Below are positions 8,101 to 16,915 of a stretch of 51,442 nt of DNA, piece by piece. The notes beneath the pieces were generated by a model. The model searched no databases and was not told the origin of the DNA. It saw only the letters and a program-made list of their open reading frames with translations. Source of the DNA: CAYFSS01 sp964345975 (GTDB lineage: Bacteria; Bacillota; Clostridia; Saccharofermentanales; Fastidiosipilaceae); contig CAYFSS010000016.1 of NCBI GenBank assembly GCA_964345975.1, forward strand, positions 1 through 51,442, given 5' to 3'. The stretch's first letter is position 1; every line of letters starts with the position of its first letter. A program made the position numbers and the translations under genes.

Positions 8101-9219
8101 ATGACGAGTAATTTAGATCAATTATTATTGTATCTACAGAAGGCTTTTTTAGCGGATCAAATAGATAGTTCGACCTTGAGCACCCAAGACCTACAACGAT
8201 GCATTCAGCGAGAACTTGCACCACACTTGATTGGGTCGGGACTGAGCTCATCTGAAAGAAAAATCCTCTATCAGGAAGTCTTCGACATTCTTAGAGGCTA
8301 TGGACCTATCCAAACCCTCATGAACGATCCTCAGGTTACGGAAATTATGGTGAATCATCATGAGACGATATTCTATGAAGTGCGAGGCAAGATCCACGTC
8401 AGCGATTTAAAATTCACCTCTGAAGAACAACTCTTAAATCTCATTCAACAAATCTTCGGAGCCAGAAATCGTCAACTTAGTCGTCAATACCCCATGGCTG
8501 AGGTTAGACTCCCGGACGGTTCAAGAGCTCATGCAGTGATACGACCCGTCTCTCCTGAAGGCCCGCTCTTGACGATCCGTAAATTCACAGGCATTCGGCC
8601 GGACATAGAAGCTCTCATAGATAGCAAATTCCTAACGAAGGATCAACTCAAATATCTTAAGTTCGGGGTCGCCGAGCGGCAGGCTATTTTCATTGCCGGA
8701 GGTACAGGAACAGGGAAAACAACGCTCTTAAACGCACTATCATCCTTCATACCGTCAACTGAAAGAGTCATCACAATCGAAGATGCGTGTGAACTCCAAC
8801 TCCAAGGTTTACCCAACCTGGTTCGGATGGAAGCACAACGATCCGGCCCGGATGGTAGAGGTGAAGTCACAATATCCGAGTTGATCCGCGCAGCCCTTCG
8901 AATGCGACCGGATCGAATCATTGTTGGCGAAGTCCGAGGAGCTGAAGCCGTGGATCTCATGCAAGCGATGAATACCGGACATCCGGGTACGTTATGCACC
9001 GGTCACGGCAACAGTCCCGCGGGTATGTTGAGGCGTTTGGCACAGCTCATCTACTCCCATGCAAATCTACCATACGAGACAGTCATTGAAAGTCTGGCGG
9101 AAGGGTTCCAATGGTTAGTTCACTTGGAAAGAAACCCTGCCGGTCATCGTTATGTAAAGGAGTTAGTTCGCTGTCATGGAATGAAGTCAGGTCGGCCACA
9201 GTTGGAGCAAGTCGCATGA
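8101..9219 (+). CDS. cpaF: CpaF/TadA-type secretion ATPase
   Basis: This 372-residue AAA-like ATPase of the type II/IV secretion superfamily powers assembly of Tad (Flp) pili at the cytoplasmic face. It has Walker A GGTGTGKTT at about residues 200-208, the Asp-box region VITIEDACELQL, Walker B RPDRIIVGEVRGAEA and the His box TGHPGTLCTGHGNSP. The N-terminal domain is short, as in CpaF/TadA proteins. A strong TTAGGAGGT precedes the ATG. It overlaps the next gene by ATGA, so it leads a tightly coupled operon. The locus lacks a visible prepilin peptidase, TadZ and TadE/F genes. Confidence 0.92.
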   Translation: MTSNLDQLLLYLQKAFLADQIDSSTLSTQDLQRCIQRELAPHLIGSGLSSSERKILYQEVFDILRGYGPIQTLMNDPQVTEIMVNHHETIFYEVRGKIHVSDLKFTSEEQLLNLIQQIFGARNRQLSRQYPMAEVRLPDGSRAHAVIRPVSPEGPLLTIRKFTGIRPDIEALIDSKFLTKDQLKYLKFGVAERQAIFIAGGTGTGKTTLLNALSSFIPSTERVITIEDACELQLQGLPNLVRMEAQRSGPDGRGEVTISELIRAALRMRPDRIIVGEVRGAEAVDLMQAMNTGHPGTLCTGHGNSPAGMLRRLAQLIYSHANLPYETVIESLAEGFQWLVHLERNPAGHRYVKELVRCHGMKSGRPQLEQVA

Positions 9220-10691
9220 TCAGGTATCGACGGAAGCTCATCCTATGGGCTGTTGGGTTAATTCCGGCGAGAATATTCCTTCCCTTTGGGTTTGTTTGGC
9301 TAGCGCTAGGAAGTCTCGCATATTTTCCGCTAAATGATTATTACCGGCAATTAGAGCAACGTAAGAAGATCAAAATCCAAAACAAACGTTATCTACATCT
9401 CTTAGAAGCAGCAAACGTCTATTTTCAAGATGCTTATTCTGTGGGTCAGTTTCTGCAAAAACTAAAGCTACAGTCTCCACCTCAAGATCCCGAATGGTCT
9501 AAGACCATCTTCTGGATGGAGCAAACCTATCGCTCACAGACTGACCAACGGATTTATCTCGACTTTCTGCTAACAAAATTGCCTCCTGAAGCAAGATTCT
9601 TCCTCAATGCACTCTTTGGACACGAAGCTTTCAAGGAACAACTGGGCGAAATCAGCTTGACGTCCTTACGCTACTTTCGCCGTACACTAAGGATGGATCT
9701 GGAATTGGAAGCCGGTATAGCTGCTCAGAAAACCGAAGCACAAGTGATGCTTGTCTTACCGTTTATCTTTCGCTTCTTTTTACCGCGCTTGCTTGTAACA
9801 GGACCTTCGAATTCACCCATCGGACTGCTATTGGCCTCTTTTGCTTGGCTCTTGGCTTTGGCGGCAGGGTCATTATTCCTAAAATCCAATCAAGCAAGTA
9901 ATTCATTTGAAGTTGTATCAAAACATCTGAGAGCAGTCTTCCTTCGTATTCCGTCTCTGAAGTTATTTCAAAAGATATGCTCACGCTTCATTCATTCGAA
10001 GCATTCTATGCCTTTGCTTGAAGCGTGGAATGTGAGCTGTAGTACAGGCCGAACAAGGCCTGACTCGAGAACGTTCGTACCTTCCTTAGAGCAGGTGCTC
10101 GTGCAGAACATGAGTCGAATATTACTTCTATCTCTTGGCCTCTTCGTTGTTTTACTTTGGCAAAACCTCGTAGGAGCGTTAAGTCTAGTCGTCCTCATCC
10201 TAACAAGCTGTTACTTTAAAATAACGACTGATGCCAAGAACATCGGCAATTCCATCCGGCAAGATTTTCCTGAATTTCAGCATCGCTTATACCTTCACCT
10301 TATAGCAGGCTTTTCACTTTCAAATGCATGGAAAGAATTGCTGAAGGATCTCCCTCCCGGTCCCCTCTCTGATGATTGCAAGAACCTTCAGTTTTTAATC
10401 CAAGGCGGTAATCCTATCTTGGAAGTCTTAACCATCTGGAGTCACAACATAAAAATCACCGAGATCCAAGAATCCATCGCCCTGCTTCAAAGGTATTGCG
10501 AGAGCGGTTCGCGAGAGAGTCTCTTACGATTTGGTGAGCAGATGATAGCGGAAAGTAGCAGTAGTCAAATGCGTCAGCACATTAGGAAAGCCCAATTGCA
10601 GACCGGTCTGATGATTCCCATCATGCTGGACCTCGTAGCAATAATACTTATCTGTTTGAGCTCGGCTCTTGAGACGTTCGGCAGCTTTTGA
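9216..10691 (+). CDS. Tad pilus inner-membrane platform, TadB-TadC-like fusion
   Basis: This 491-residue membrane protein starts at the ATG that overlaps the cpaF stop (ATGA); the open frame further upstream lies inside cpaF. It has an N-terminal hydrophobic pair (about residues 7-35), a cytoplasmic T2SSF-like stretch ending in a paired membrane region after AAQKTEAQVML, a second paired region (LLLSLGLFVVLLW... LVVLILTSCYF), another T2SSF-like stretch (DFPEFQHRLYLHLIAGFSLS) and a C-terminal segment (IPIMLDLVAIILICL). Ordinary TadB and TadC are about 300 residues each with one T2SSF domain, so this looks like both in one chain. The role is inferred from position after cpaF and topology; the domains are divergent. 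Confidence 0.75.
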   Translation: MIRYRRKLILWAVGLIPARIFLPFGFVWLALGSLAYFPLNDYYRQLEQRKKIKIQNKRYLHLLEAANVYFQDAYSVGQFLQKLKLQSPPQDPEWSKTIFWMEQTYRSQTDQRIYLDFLLTKLPPEARFFLNALFGHEAFKEQLGEISLTSLRYFRRTLRMDLELEAGIAAQKTEAQVMLVLPFIFRFFLPRLLVTGPSNSPIGLLLASFAWLLALAAGSLFLKSNQASNSFEVVSKHLRAVFLRIPSLKLFQKICSRFIHSKHSMPLLEAWNVSCSTGRTRPDSRTFVPSLEQVLVQNMSRILLLSLGLFVVLLWQNLVGALSLVVLILTSCYFKITTDAKNIGNSIRQDFPEFQHRLYLHLIAGFSLSNAWKELLKDLPPGPLSDDCKNLQFLIQGGNPILEVLTIWSHNIKITEIQESIALLQRYCESGSRESLLRFGEQMIAESSSSQMRQHIRKAQLQTGLMIPIMLDLVAIILICLSSALETFGSF

Positions 10692-10810
10692 TGGAAGACT
10701 TAGCAGGCTTTTGGATGTTAAAGGATGTTTTAGGGAAAGATCCTTACGTTGCATGCTCATGGGATCGATAGACTCTTGGTGTGTACCTTAAGCATAAAGA
10801 GGAGGATGAA

Positions 10811-11017
10811 ATGAAGATCAATAGAAGGATAAAATTTGGTTTCAAACCAATGGAGAACATTAGGGGATTCAGGGCAGCCGTTGTCTTGGAAGTTGTTCTT
10901 GTCATTGCAATACTCATCGCGATCGCAGTTTTGTTTAATAACGAAGCTCGTGCGTTTGCCGCAGAAATGTTTTCCACAGTCTTTGGTTCAAGCCCTGCTT
11001 TGAGCATCGTAGGATGA
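10811..11017 (+). CDS. Flp1-type (type IVb) pilin precursor
   Basis: This 68-residue protein has a basic leader followed by one hydrophobic helix, VVLEVVLVIAILIAIAVLF, and a short polar tail, the Flp/Flp1 pilin plan. Prepilin peptidases need Gly or Ala at -1 and favour Glu at +5; cleavage in FRA|AVVLEV would satisfy both. The start is the ATG at 10811, with GAGGAGG about 7 bases upstream. A more upstream in-frame start lacks this site. It follows the TadBC-like gene by 119 bases and overlaps the next gene by ATGA, so it is the likely major subunit of the pilus made by this locus. Confidence 0.8.
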   Translation: MKINRRIKFGFKPMENIRGFRAAVVLEVVLVIAILIAIAVLFNNEARAFAAEMFSTVFGSSPALSIVG

Positions 11018-11970
11018 TAGAGGAGATTCAAGGACCGGGAAATCAATCCCTGCTAAAGCTAAGCTTAGACTTGGCAGGCTTCGAGCAAGAAGCTGGGATT
11101 TATCAGCATGGGACAGATCTCGTTCACTTCCAACAGTCACCTCTATTCGAAGGAGCATGGGTAAGTTCTTGGGGTGATTGGATCACGCTTGAGCGAGTAT
11201 TGGACAGAAATTTATCACCGAAGATACTGGCTCATTTGTTGGAAACCTTCGCCAAGATCTATGATCGCCACTTCGGTGGTTCAACTACGCTTCAGTGGAA
11301 TATGCGTTTTGTTTATTTCCAACTAAGCGAATCCGAAGGAGTGTTTGAGCTTGATCTAAGGAAGCCCTTGTTCGTTCGTTGTAAGCTCGACGAGGCGGAG
11401 GATTTCTTTCAAAACCTGCTTGAGATCTATTTGAAGTCTGACGATTTGAACTCAAAGCAAGCGAAGCTGTGGTTGATGGCTCGGGACGAAGAATGGCCCG
11501 GTCTCGTGGAAGGGATCTTAGGGCGAGAATTGGATACGATGATTTCGTCACAAACAGATGGAACACTTAAGATCAAACGAATCGATCGTTCTATGTCGCA
11601 AGAACATACGACTGCGATGTTTTTACCGCCGGCGATTCCCCTTGCATGCTTGACGCAGGCTCCTCCGGGAATGACTCGTCTTGAAGCCCACCAGATCTTC
11701 TGGGTTGAAGGAAGATGCGTTTTAGGCTCAAGTCCGGAGCTGGCCGATTACTTATTGAAGAGCTCTCATGTTTTGCCGGAGCATTGTGCACTTATGGTTG
11801 AAAACAATTCATATGTTATAAAAACCATAGGATTAGGCACAGTTCGTGTTGACGGCAAAACAATAGGGAGAAACGAAACGTTCGTCCTCCCCTCTTCATG
11901 CAGATTAGAAATTGCCGATGTGAGCCTTTACTTTTTTATGGAAGCAGAGACAGATCGACGGGTTGCTTAA
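11014..11970 (+). CDS. DUF6382/FHA-like protein of the Tad locus
   Basis: This 318-residue soluble protein has an N-terminal domain (about 1-170) resembling DUF6382, a family that in Clostridia is usually joined to an FHA domain. The C-terminal 90 residues have an FHA-like beta pattern: a start near VEGRCVLGSSPELADYL, then HCALMVENNSYVIKTIGLG, VRVDGKTIG and the closing strand LEIADVSLYFF. The conserved Arg and Ser of phosphothreonine-binding FHA domains are not clear, so binding may be lost or altered. It is translationally coupled to the pilin (ATGA overlap). A scaffold or regulatory role for the pilus is inference. It ends exactly where the convergent upp gene ends. Confidence 0.65.
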   Translation: MIEEIQGPGNQSLLKLSLDLAGFEQEAGIYQHGTDLVHFQQSPLFEGAWVSSWGDWITLERVLDRNLSPKILAHLLETFAKIYDRHFGGSTTLQWNMRFVYFQLSESEGVFELDLRKPLFVRCKLDEAEDFFQNLLEIYLKSDDLNSKQAKLWLMARDEEWPGLVEGILGRELDTMISSQTDGTLKIKRIDRSMSQEHTTAMFLPPAIPLACLTQAPPGMTRLEAHQIFWVEGRCVLGSSPELADYLLKSSHVLPEHCALMVENNSYVIKTIGLGTVRVDGKTIGRNETFVLPSSCRLEIADVSLYFFMEAETDRRVA

Positions 11971-12636
11971 CTATTTCGTACCAAATAAACGGTCACCGGC
12001 ATCACCTAAGCCCGGGAGTATATAACCATTCTCATCCAGTTTCTCATCGAGGCTGGCGCAGAAAACGGAAACATCCGGATGATCAGTATGCAAACGCTCG
12101 ACCCCTTCCGGTGCAGCAATCAGACACACGAATCGAATGTTGTTATACCCTCTTGCCTTGAGGAATGAGATGGCAGCACTGGCAGAACCTCCGGTAGCAA
12201 GCATCGGATCTAAGAGAATGATGTCACGTTTGTCGGAATCGGCAGGCAATTTGAAGTAGTAATCAACGGGTTCAAGCGTTTCAGGATCGCGATATAGACC
12301 GATGTGCCCAACCTTCGCCATCGGGACAAGATCCAGCATACCGTCGACCATACCTAAACCGGCTCTGAGGATAGGGACAAAGGCAAGCTTCTTCCCTGCA
12401 ATAACCCGAGCAGTGGTTTTGCGCATGGGGGTTTCGACTTCAATGGTCTCGAGTGGAAGATCACGCGTGACTTCATAGGCCATCAAGGTAGAAATCTCGC
12501 GGGTCAACTCACGAAACTCTTTCGTTGTCGTATCCTTCGAACGTAACATCGTAATCTTGTGGACGATCAAGGGATGATCAAAGATCATTACATTTTGATA
12601 GTCTTCAATGCCTTGTTTCTTATTATTGTCAGTCAA
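11971..12636 (-). CDS. upp: Uracil phosphoribosyltransferase
   Basis: This enzyme salvages uracil to UMP using PRPP. The landmarks are FDHPLIVHKITMLR near the N-terminus, PILRAGLGMVDG, and the PRPP loop LLDPMLATGGSAS. The frame is open upstream, but a TTG at 12634-12636 has TTTGGAGG exactly 6 bases before it and gives 221 residues, slightly longer than the usual 209. The internal ATG of MIFDHPL would give 205 residues but has no ribosome binding site. Its stop codon abuts the stop of the convergent FHA-like gene with no bases between. Confidence 0.95.
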   Translation of the reverse strand: MTDNNKKQGIEDYQNVMIFDHPLIVHKITMLRSKDTTTKEFRELTREISTLMAYEVTRDLPLETIEVETPMRKTTARVIAGKKLAFVPILRAGLGMVDGMLDLVPMAKVGHIGLYRDPETLEPVDYYFKLPADSDKRDIILLDPMLATGGSASAAISFLKARGYNNIRFVCLIAAPEGVERLHTDHPDVSVFCASLDEKLDENGYILPGLGDAGDRLFGTK

Positions 12637-12729
12637 GTTTTTCCTCCAAACCTCGGCTCTTAACCTGCGCACGGTATGCAATCCTAATGTTGGATCGCCG
12701 GATCTGTTTTCTGCAATCTATCATAACAG

Positions 12730-14013
12730 TTAATGCAAGCGATCAGAAAGATCACGATGAGTGAATTTCTTAATTCCCTCTGCATAGGGTGCCACGGTTT
12801 GGCCGCTCCCATAGAGTCTATACTGATAACTTAAAAGCCCTTCAGGACCTACCGGCCCGCGAGCATGGATCTTTGCGGTCGATACACCCACTTCAGCACC
12901 GAAACCATAACGGAATCCATCCGAAAATCGAGTGGAACAATTGTGGTAAACATTGGCTGAATCTACTTTCTTCATGAATTGCTCAGCGGCGTTCCTATCT
13001 TCAGTCAAAATAGCATCCGTGTGCCCCGACCCATAGCGATTGATGTGTTCTATGGCTTCATCTAGGCCATCGACCAGCTTCACACTTAGGCCAAAACTTA
13101 AGTACTCATGATGCCAGTCCTCTACGATTGGCAAGTCAAACATTACAGCTAGCTCACGATCAGCAAATATCTGTACATGGACTCGTTGCAAAGCTTCAAT
13201 AATGTGTGCAAGATCTTCCTGACTCCACGCAACATCGATCAGCAGGGTTTCCATTGCGTTGCATACACCTGTCGCCTGCGTTTTTGCATCAAGAAGGATT
13301 GGTAAAGCTCGGTTGAGATTCGCTTCATTGTGCAGATAGATATGACAAATACCGTCAGCATGCCCCAAGACCGGTATCAAAGAATTCTCCATACAATATC
13401 GGACAAACTCATTTGAACCACGAGGAATGAGGAGATCAATATCTTCATGCAACGCTAAGATGGATCGTAAGTCTTCTCGACTTTCTATGGCTTGAACCGC
13501 TTCGCGAGGGAATCCTTCAGCTACAAGCACATCTTGGATGAGTTCGACTAGAAAACGATTGGTAAATTGAGCTTCACTCCCGCCTTTCAAGATGACGGCG
13601 TTACCGGTTTTCAGACAAAGACCAGCAATCTGAACCAAGGCATCCGGCCTGGCCTCGAAAACAACTCCAATAACGCCGATTGGGCAAGCAACACGGTAGA
13701 GCTCTAATCCTGCATCCAACTCACGAGCCAAGCCGATGGTATCGAGTAGGTCGTCCATTGCTGCCAATTGATCCAGGCCCACTTCGAGTGCATGAAGTTT
13801 AGGTTCGTCGATGATCAATCTATCTTGGAGAGCCGAAGATAGACCTGACGATTTGGCTCGCGCAACATCCAAGTTATTGTGCTTCTTGATTGCATCACGT
13901 GAAGCTACCAATTGCTTAGCCAATGCTTTGAGAATTCTGCTGCGATCTTGAGCCGAACAATTTTTAAGAGCATGAAATGCTTTCCGACTCCTGCGCGTCA
14001 AATCCTGAATCAT
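12730..14013 (-). CDS. proA: Gamma-glutamyl phosphate reductase
   Basis: This 427-residue NADPH-dependent aldehyde dehydrogenase-family enzyme carries out the second step of proline synthesis, gamma-glutamyl phosphate to glutamate semialdehyde. The landmarks are IGVIGVVFEARPDALVQIAG, NAVILKGGSEA, and the catalytic-Cys block ATGVCNAMETLLID. The start ATG overlaps the stop of the methyltransferase gene (ATGA). The partner kinase gene proB is not in this window, and neither is proC, so proline synthesis is completed elsewhere. Confidence 0.96.
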   Translation of the reverse strand: MIQDLTRRSRKAFHALKNCSAQDRSRILKALAKQLVASRDAIKKHNNLDVARAKSSGLSSALQDRLIIDEPKLHALEVGLDQLAAMDDLLDTIGLARELDAGLELYRVACPIGVIGVVFEARPDALVQIAGLCLKTGNAVILKGGSEAQFTNRFLVELIQDVLVAEGFPREAVQAIESREDLRSILALHEDIDLLIPRGSNEFVRYCMENSLIPVLGHADGICHIYLHNEANLNRALPILLDAKTQATGVCNAMETLLIDVAWSQEDLAHIIEALQRVHVQIFADRELAVMFDLPIVEDWHHEYLSFGLSVKLVDGLDEAIEHINRYGSGHTDAILTEDRNAAEQFMKKVDSANVYHNCSTRFSDGFRYGFGAEVGVSTAKIHARGPVGPEGLLSYQYRLYGSGQTVAPYAEGIKKFTHRDLSDRLH

Positions 14014-15269
14014 CGACTTCTACCTCCATAAGCCTTCGTTCTACCGGCTCGATGATAGTGATACATGGGGGATAAGATCATTCCGTTATATAGCTTTCGT
14101 CTCTTATCAGCGACAAAGGTCATATCGGCTTCAAATTCAGGTGCTGCTGTGATGACAGTAAGACGACGACGTGGTAACAGCCCCCGTCCATCGAAGAGTT
14201 CTCTCTTTAACGCTTGATGAAGCGGTTTAACTTCACTATCCATCCTCTCACCATAGGGTGGGTTGGTAAGAATGAGCATAGGGCGTTCTTCATCAAACTC
14301 AGGAATCGCCAGAAAAGAATCTTGCAATATATCTGCCCGGAAGAATCGAACCAGATCCGATACCCCTGCCCGTTCGGCATTGCGCTCCGCTAACCTTAAA
14401 TTCCTCGGATCAATATCGGATCCTAGGATCGGTCCGGCGTTCAATTCCGGTTTTGGGATCGTGAGATATGCATCACGCAAGGTGGGATTGTTGTCAGGCC
14501 AATCTTCAAAGCGAAAGCGTCGTAAGGATCCGGGGGCAATGCCCTCCATCGCCCGTGCGGCTTCAATGATGAAGGTGCCGGAACCACAGAAGGGATCATA
14601 GAGCCCTTCACCTTTACGACGAGGCCACATGGATAGGCGAATAAGAGCAGCAGCCAATGTTTCCTTTAGCGGTGCTTCTCCCTGTTCTAAACGATAGCCT
14701 CTCTTGTGAAGGCCGTCGCCTGAGGTATCAAGCCGTAAGCTCAAGATATCATCTTGAAAAACCATTTGAATGCGTACTTCACCAACATCTGAGTCCTCTT
14801 CAATGATTGAGTCAGGATTCAAGCGGCGCACTTCGAGCAAACGATCTACAATCGCTCTTTTGACAAGGCTTTGAGCAGCTGAGATACCGAATATTTTGGA
14901 TTTCCGAGACCACCCGCTGATATGGATGAAGTAGTTTTCAGGGATATAAGCTTCCCAAGGTAAGCTCCGGGCAAAGTCAAAGACGGCATCGAAGGTCTCA
15001 CAGACATCCCTTGCAAGCTCGACCTGTAGCCGTTCCGCAGTAGCCAAGCCCACGTTACCGAGATAAAGCGCACGATTTAATCGTTCCGCCCAAACATCAG
15101 CACTGCCGGAAGGGTCAAGATCCCAATACACTTGACCGTTCTCTTGACGGATATCTTCAGAAGCAACCCCCAACGCACGCAGTTCATCTCCAACGACGGA
15201 TTCCAGACCTAAGAGACAAGGTATAACGAGTGACCGCGGCCTGCTTCCCGCTTCCAGCTTAAATCTCAA
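14010..15269 (-). CDS. THUMP-domain RlmL/YpsC-type rRNA methyltransferase
   Basis: This roughly 419-residue SAM-dependent methyltransferase has an N-terminal THUMP-type RNA-binding region and a class I methyltransferase domain. It shows the SAM motif YDPFCGSGTFIIEAARA and the catalytic LTNPPYGERM motif typical of N2-guanine or N6-adenine RNA methylation. Relatives include RlmL (23S G2445) and YpsC. I chose the TTG at 15267-15269: it overlaps the hflX stop as TTGA and has AGGAAGGTG upstream. An ATG 12 codons upstream (15305) is possible but would overlap hflX by 40 bases with a weaker site. It is coupled to proA downstream. Confidence 0.9.
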   Translation of the reverse strand: MRFKLEAGSRPRSLVIPCLLGLESVVGDELRALGVASEDIRQENGQVYWDLDPSGSADVWAERLNRALYLGNVGLATAERLQVELARDVCETFDAVFDFARSLPWEAYIPENYFIHISGWSRKSKIFGISAAQSLVKRAIVDRLLEVRRLNPDSIIEEDSDVGEVRIQMVFQDDILSLRLDTSGDGLHKRGYRLEQGEAPLKETLAAALIRLSMWPRRKGEGLYDPFCGSGTFIIEAARAMEGIAPGSLRRFRFEDWPDNNPTLRDAYLTIPKPELNAGPILGSDIDPRNLRLAERNAERAGVSDLVRFFRADILQDSFLAIPEFDEERPMLILTNPPYGERMDSEVKPLHQALKRELFDGRGLLPRRRLTVITAAPEFEADMTFVADKRRKLYNGMILSPMYHYHRAGRTKAYGGRSR

Positions 15270-16414
15270 TGTATCACCTTCCTTTGTTCGAGGATCTTCA
15301 GACATGCTTGTTCCAAATTATCTCTCAATGCTTCAACTCCTTCACCGGATCGTGCCGATATTAAATGCACTTCATCCGGAGAGCTTGTACTCCTCAAACT
15401 AGGCATGAGCTCAGGGTCAATAGCTTCTCCATCCGTCAATAGATCTATTTTATTAATGGCATAGTGACAAGGGATTCTGTCAGCACCAATCTCAGCTAAG
15501 ACTGCCTGTGAGGCTGCAAGCTGTTCAGCAGCTTCCGGATCACTTGCATCGATAACATGGAGGAGTAAGTCAGCTTCAGCGACAACTTCAAGCGTAGATT
15601 TAAAAGCATCAATCAACATATGAGGTAGTTTGCGAATAAATCCTACGGTATCTGATAAGAGGACATCGACAGGGACCTGTGGCATATAGATACGCCTCAA
15701 ATGAGCATCTAAGGTTGCAAAGAGTTGATCTTCAACATAGAGTTCGCTTTTACTCAAGCGGTTTATCAGGCTGGACTTTCCCGCATTCGTGTACCCTACG
15801 ATAGCGATCGTCAAAGTGTTTTTTCGTCGTTGATTTTGACGCTGACGACGGTCACTCCAAGCAGATAGTTGCTTCTCAAGTTGTGTTATCCGTCGCCTGA
15901 TATGACGTCTATCGGTTTCAAGTTGCGACTCACCCGGTCCGCGGGTACCGATACCCCCCGCCAGTCTTGATAGGCTTCCTTTTTGTTGGCGAAGGCGAGG
16001 TAACATATAACGCAATTGCGCCAATTCAACTTGCAGACGTCCTTCATGGCTGATAGCTCGTTGCGCGAAGATATCCAAGATCAAGTGACTTCTATCAAGA
16101 ACTGCACAATCTAAGTACTCTTCGAGGTTCCTCAATTGACTGGGACTCAACTCATCATCGCTGACCACGAGATCTACCTCGAGTTCATCCACATAATTCT
16201 TCAACTCGTCCAATTTGCCTCGGCCCATTCGGTAAGCAGGATCAATCTGTGGTCTACGCTGGCTCATTTCACCAACAACGTCTGCACCTGCCGTTGAAGC
16301 AAGCTCTGCCAATTCTTCTAATGAACTTTGCAATTCAGCTTCACTCGTATCTTGGCTGAGTGCAACAGAAAATAAGAATGCTCGTTCTTTCTTCCTTTGG
16401 GTATCAATACTCAA
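15266..16414 (-). CDS. hflX: Ribosome-associated GTPase HflX
   Basis: This 382-residue GTPase of the HflX family splits or rescues stalled ribosomes. The N-terminal HflX domain has YRMGRGKLDELKN and SQLRNLEEYLDCAVLDRS, followed by the linker signature RGPGESQLETDRR. The G domain has G1 IVGYTNAGKSSLINRL, G3 LSDTVGFIRKLPH and G4 NKID. The frame is open upstream to 16474. The TTG at 16412-16414 has AAAAGGAGG 7 bases before it and starts where family homology begins. It is probably the first gene of an hflX-methyltransferase-proA unit. Confidence 0.95.
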   Translation of the reverse strand: MSIDTQRKKERAFLFSVALSQDTSEAELQSSLEELAELASTAGADVVGEMSQRRPQIDPAYRMGRGKLDELKNYVDELEVDLVVSDDELSPSQLRNLEEYLDCAVLDRSHLILDIFAQRAISHEGRLQVELAQLRYMLPRLRQQKGSLSRLAGGIGTRGPGESQLETDRRHIRRRITQLEKQLSAWSDRRQRQNQRRKNTLTIAIVGYTNAGKSSLINRLSKSELYVEDQLFATLDAHLRRIYMPQVPVDVLLSDTVGFIRKLPHMLIDAFKSTLEVVAEADLLLHVIDASDPEAAEQLAASQAVLAEIGADRIPCHYAINKIDLLTDGEAIDPELMPSLRSTSSPDEVHLISARSGEGVEALRDNLEQACLKILEQRKVIH

Positions 16415-16690
16415 GCGGATGCCTCCTTTTAAGCTCAGTCTAACACCCGTTAGACTGCTTAGATACAGGATCAAGTCCCTGAAAATATCACATTTTGTTA
16501 TATTCTATGCTTTTCACTCATTCTTGGAACAAATCATGTAACTCTTGTGCTAAGCTTTGCTAAAATCTCTAAGATACAAACTATTGATAATGTGGCTATC
16601 CAATAGATTTGAACCTTAATTTAACAAGTGCTGATAGGCTATACGCCTTAGAAGGAGAAGCCGATAAAGTTAAGAAGGGATGGTAAAGGA

Positions 16691-16915
16691 ATGAGAGAAA
16701 TCGATCAAAAACTGGGACAAGTATTGCGGAAGCATAGGGAGAAAGAACAGTTAAGTCAACTTCAAATTGCGGAACAAGCTGAGATTACACAGCCATATTA
16801 CTGTGCAATCGAAAATGGTCAACATCGAATCTCTTTTACGAATCTCCTCCATATTATGGAGGTCTTGGGTTTCGAGAAAGAAAAAGTCATCGATCGCATG
16901 TTCAAGGAAAACTAA
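16691..16915 (+). CDS. Small XRE-family (Cro/CI-type HTH) regulator
   Basis: This 74-residue protein is essentially one helix-turn-helix domain. VLRKHREKEQLSQLQIAEQA is followed by the recognition-helix region TQPYYCAIENGQHRISFTN and a short acidic/basic tail. It binds DNA as a dimer in related proteins. There is no effector domain, so its signal is unknown. AAGGGA and AAAGGA both lie upstream of the ATG. It runs against the CYTH-AlaX gene, and their 3' ends overlap by 14 bases, so transcription of one may interfere with the other. The 276 bases before it, up to hflX, hold only weak promoter-like elements. Confidence 0.8.
   Translation: MREIDQKLGQVLRKHREKEQLSQLQIAEQAEITQPYYCAIENGQHRISFTNLLHIMEVLGFEKEKVIDRMFKEN

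Noticed and set aside
10691..10771. 26-codon ORF with TGATG overlap after the TadBC-like gene
   Set aside because: The coupling is suggestive, but the peptide (MEDLAGFWMLKDV...) has no recognisable feature and no separate ribosome site. It is too short to support without conservation data.
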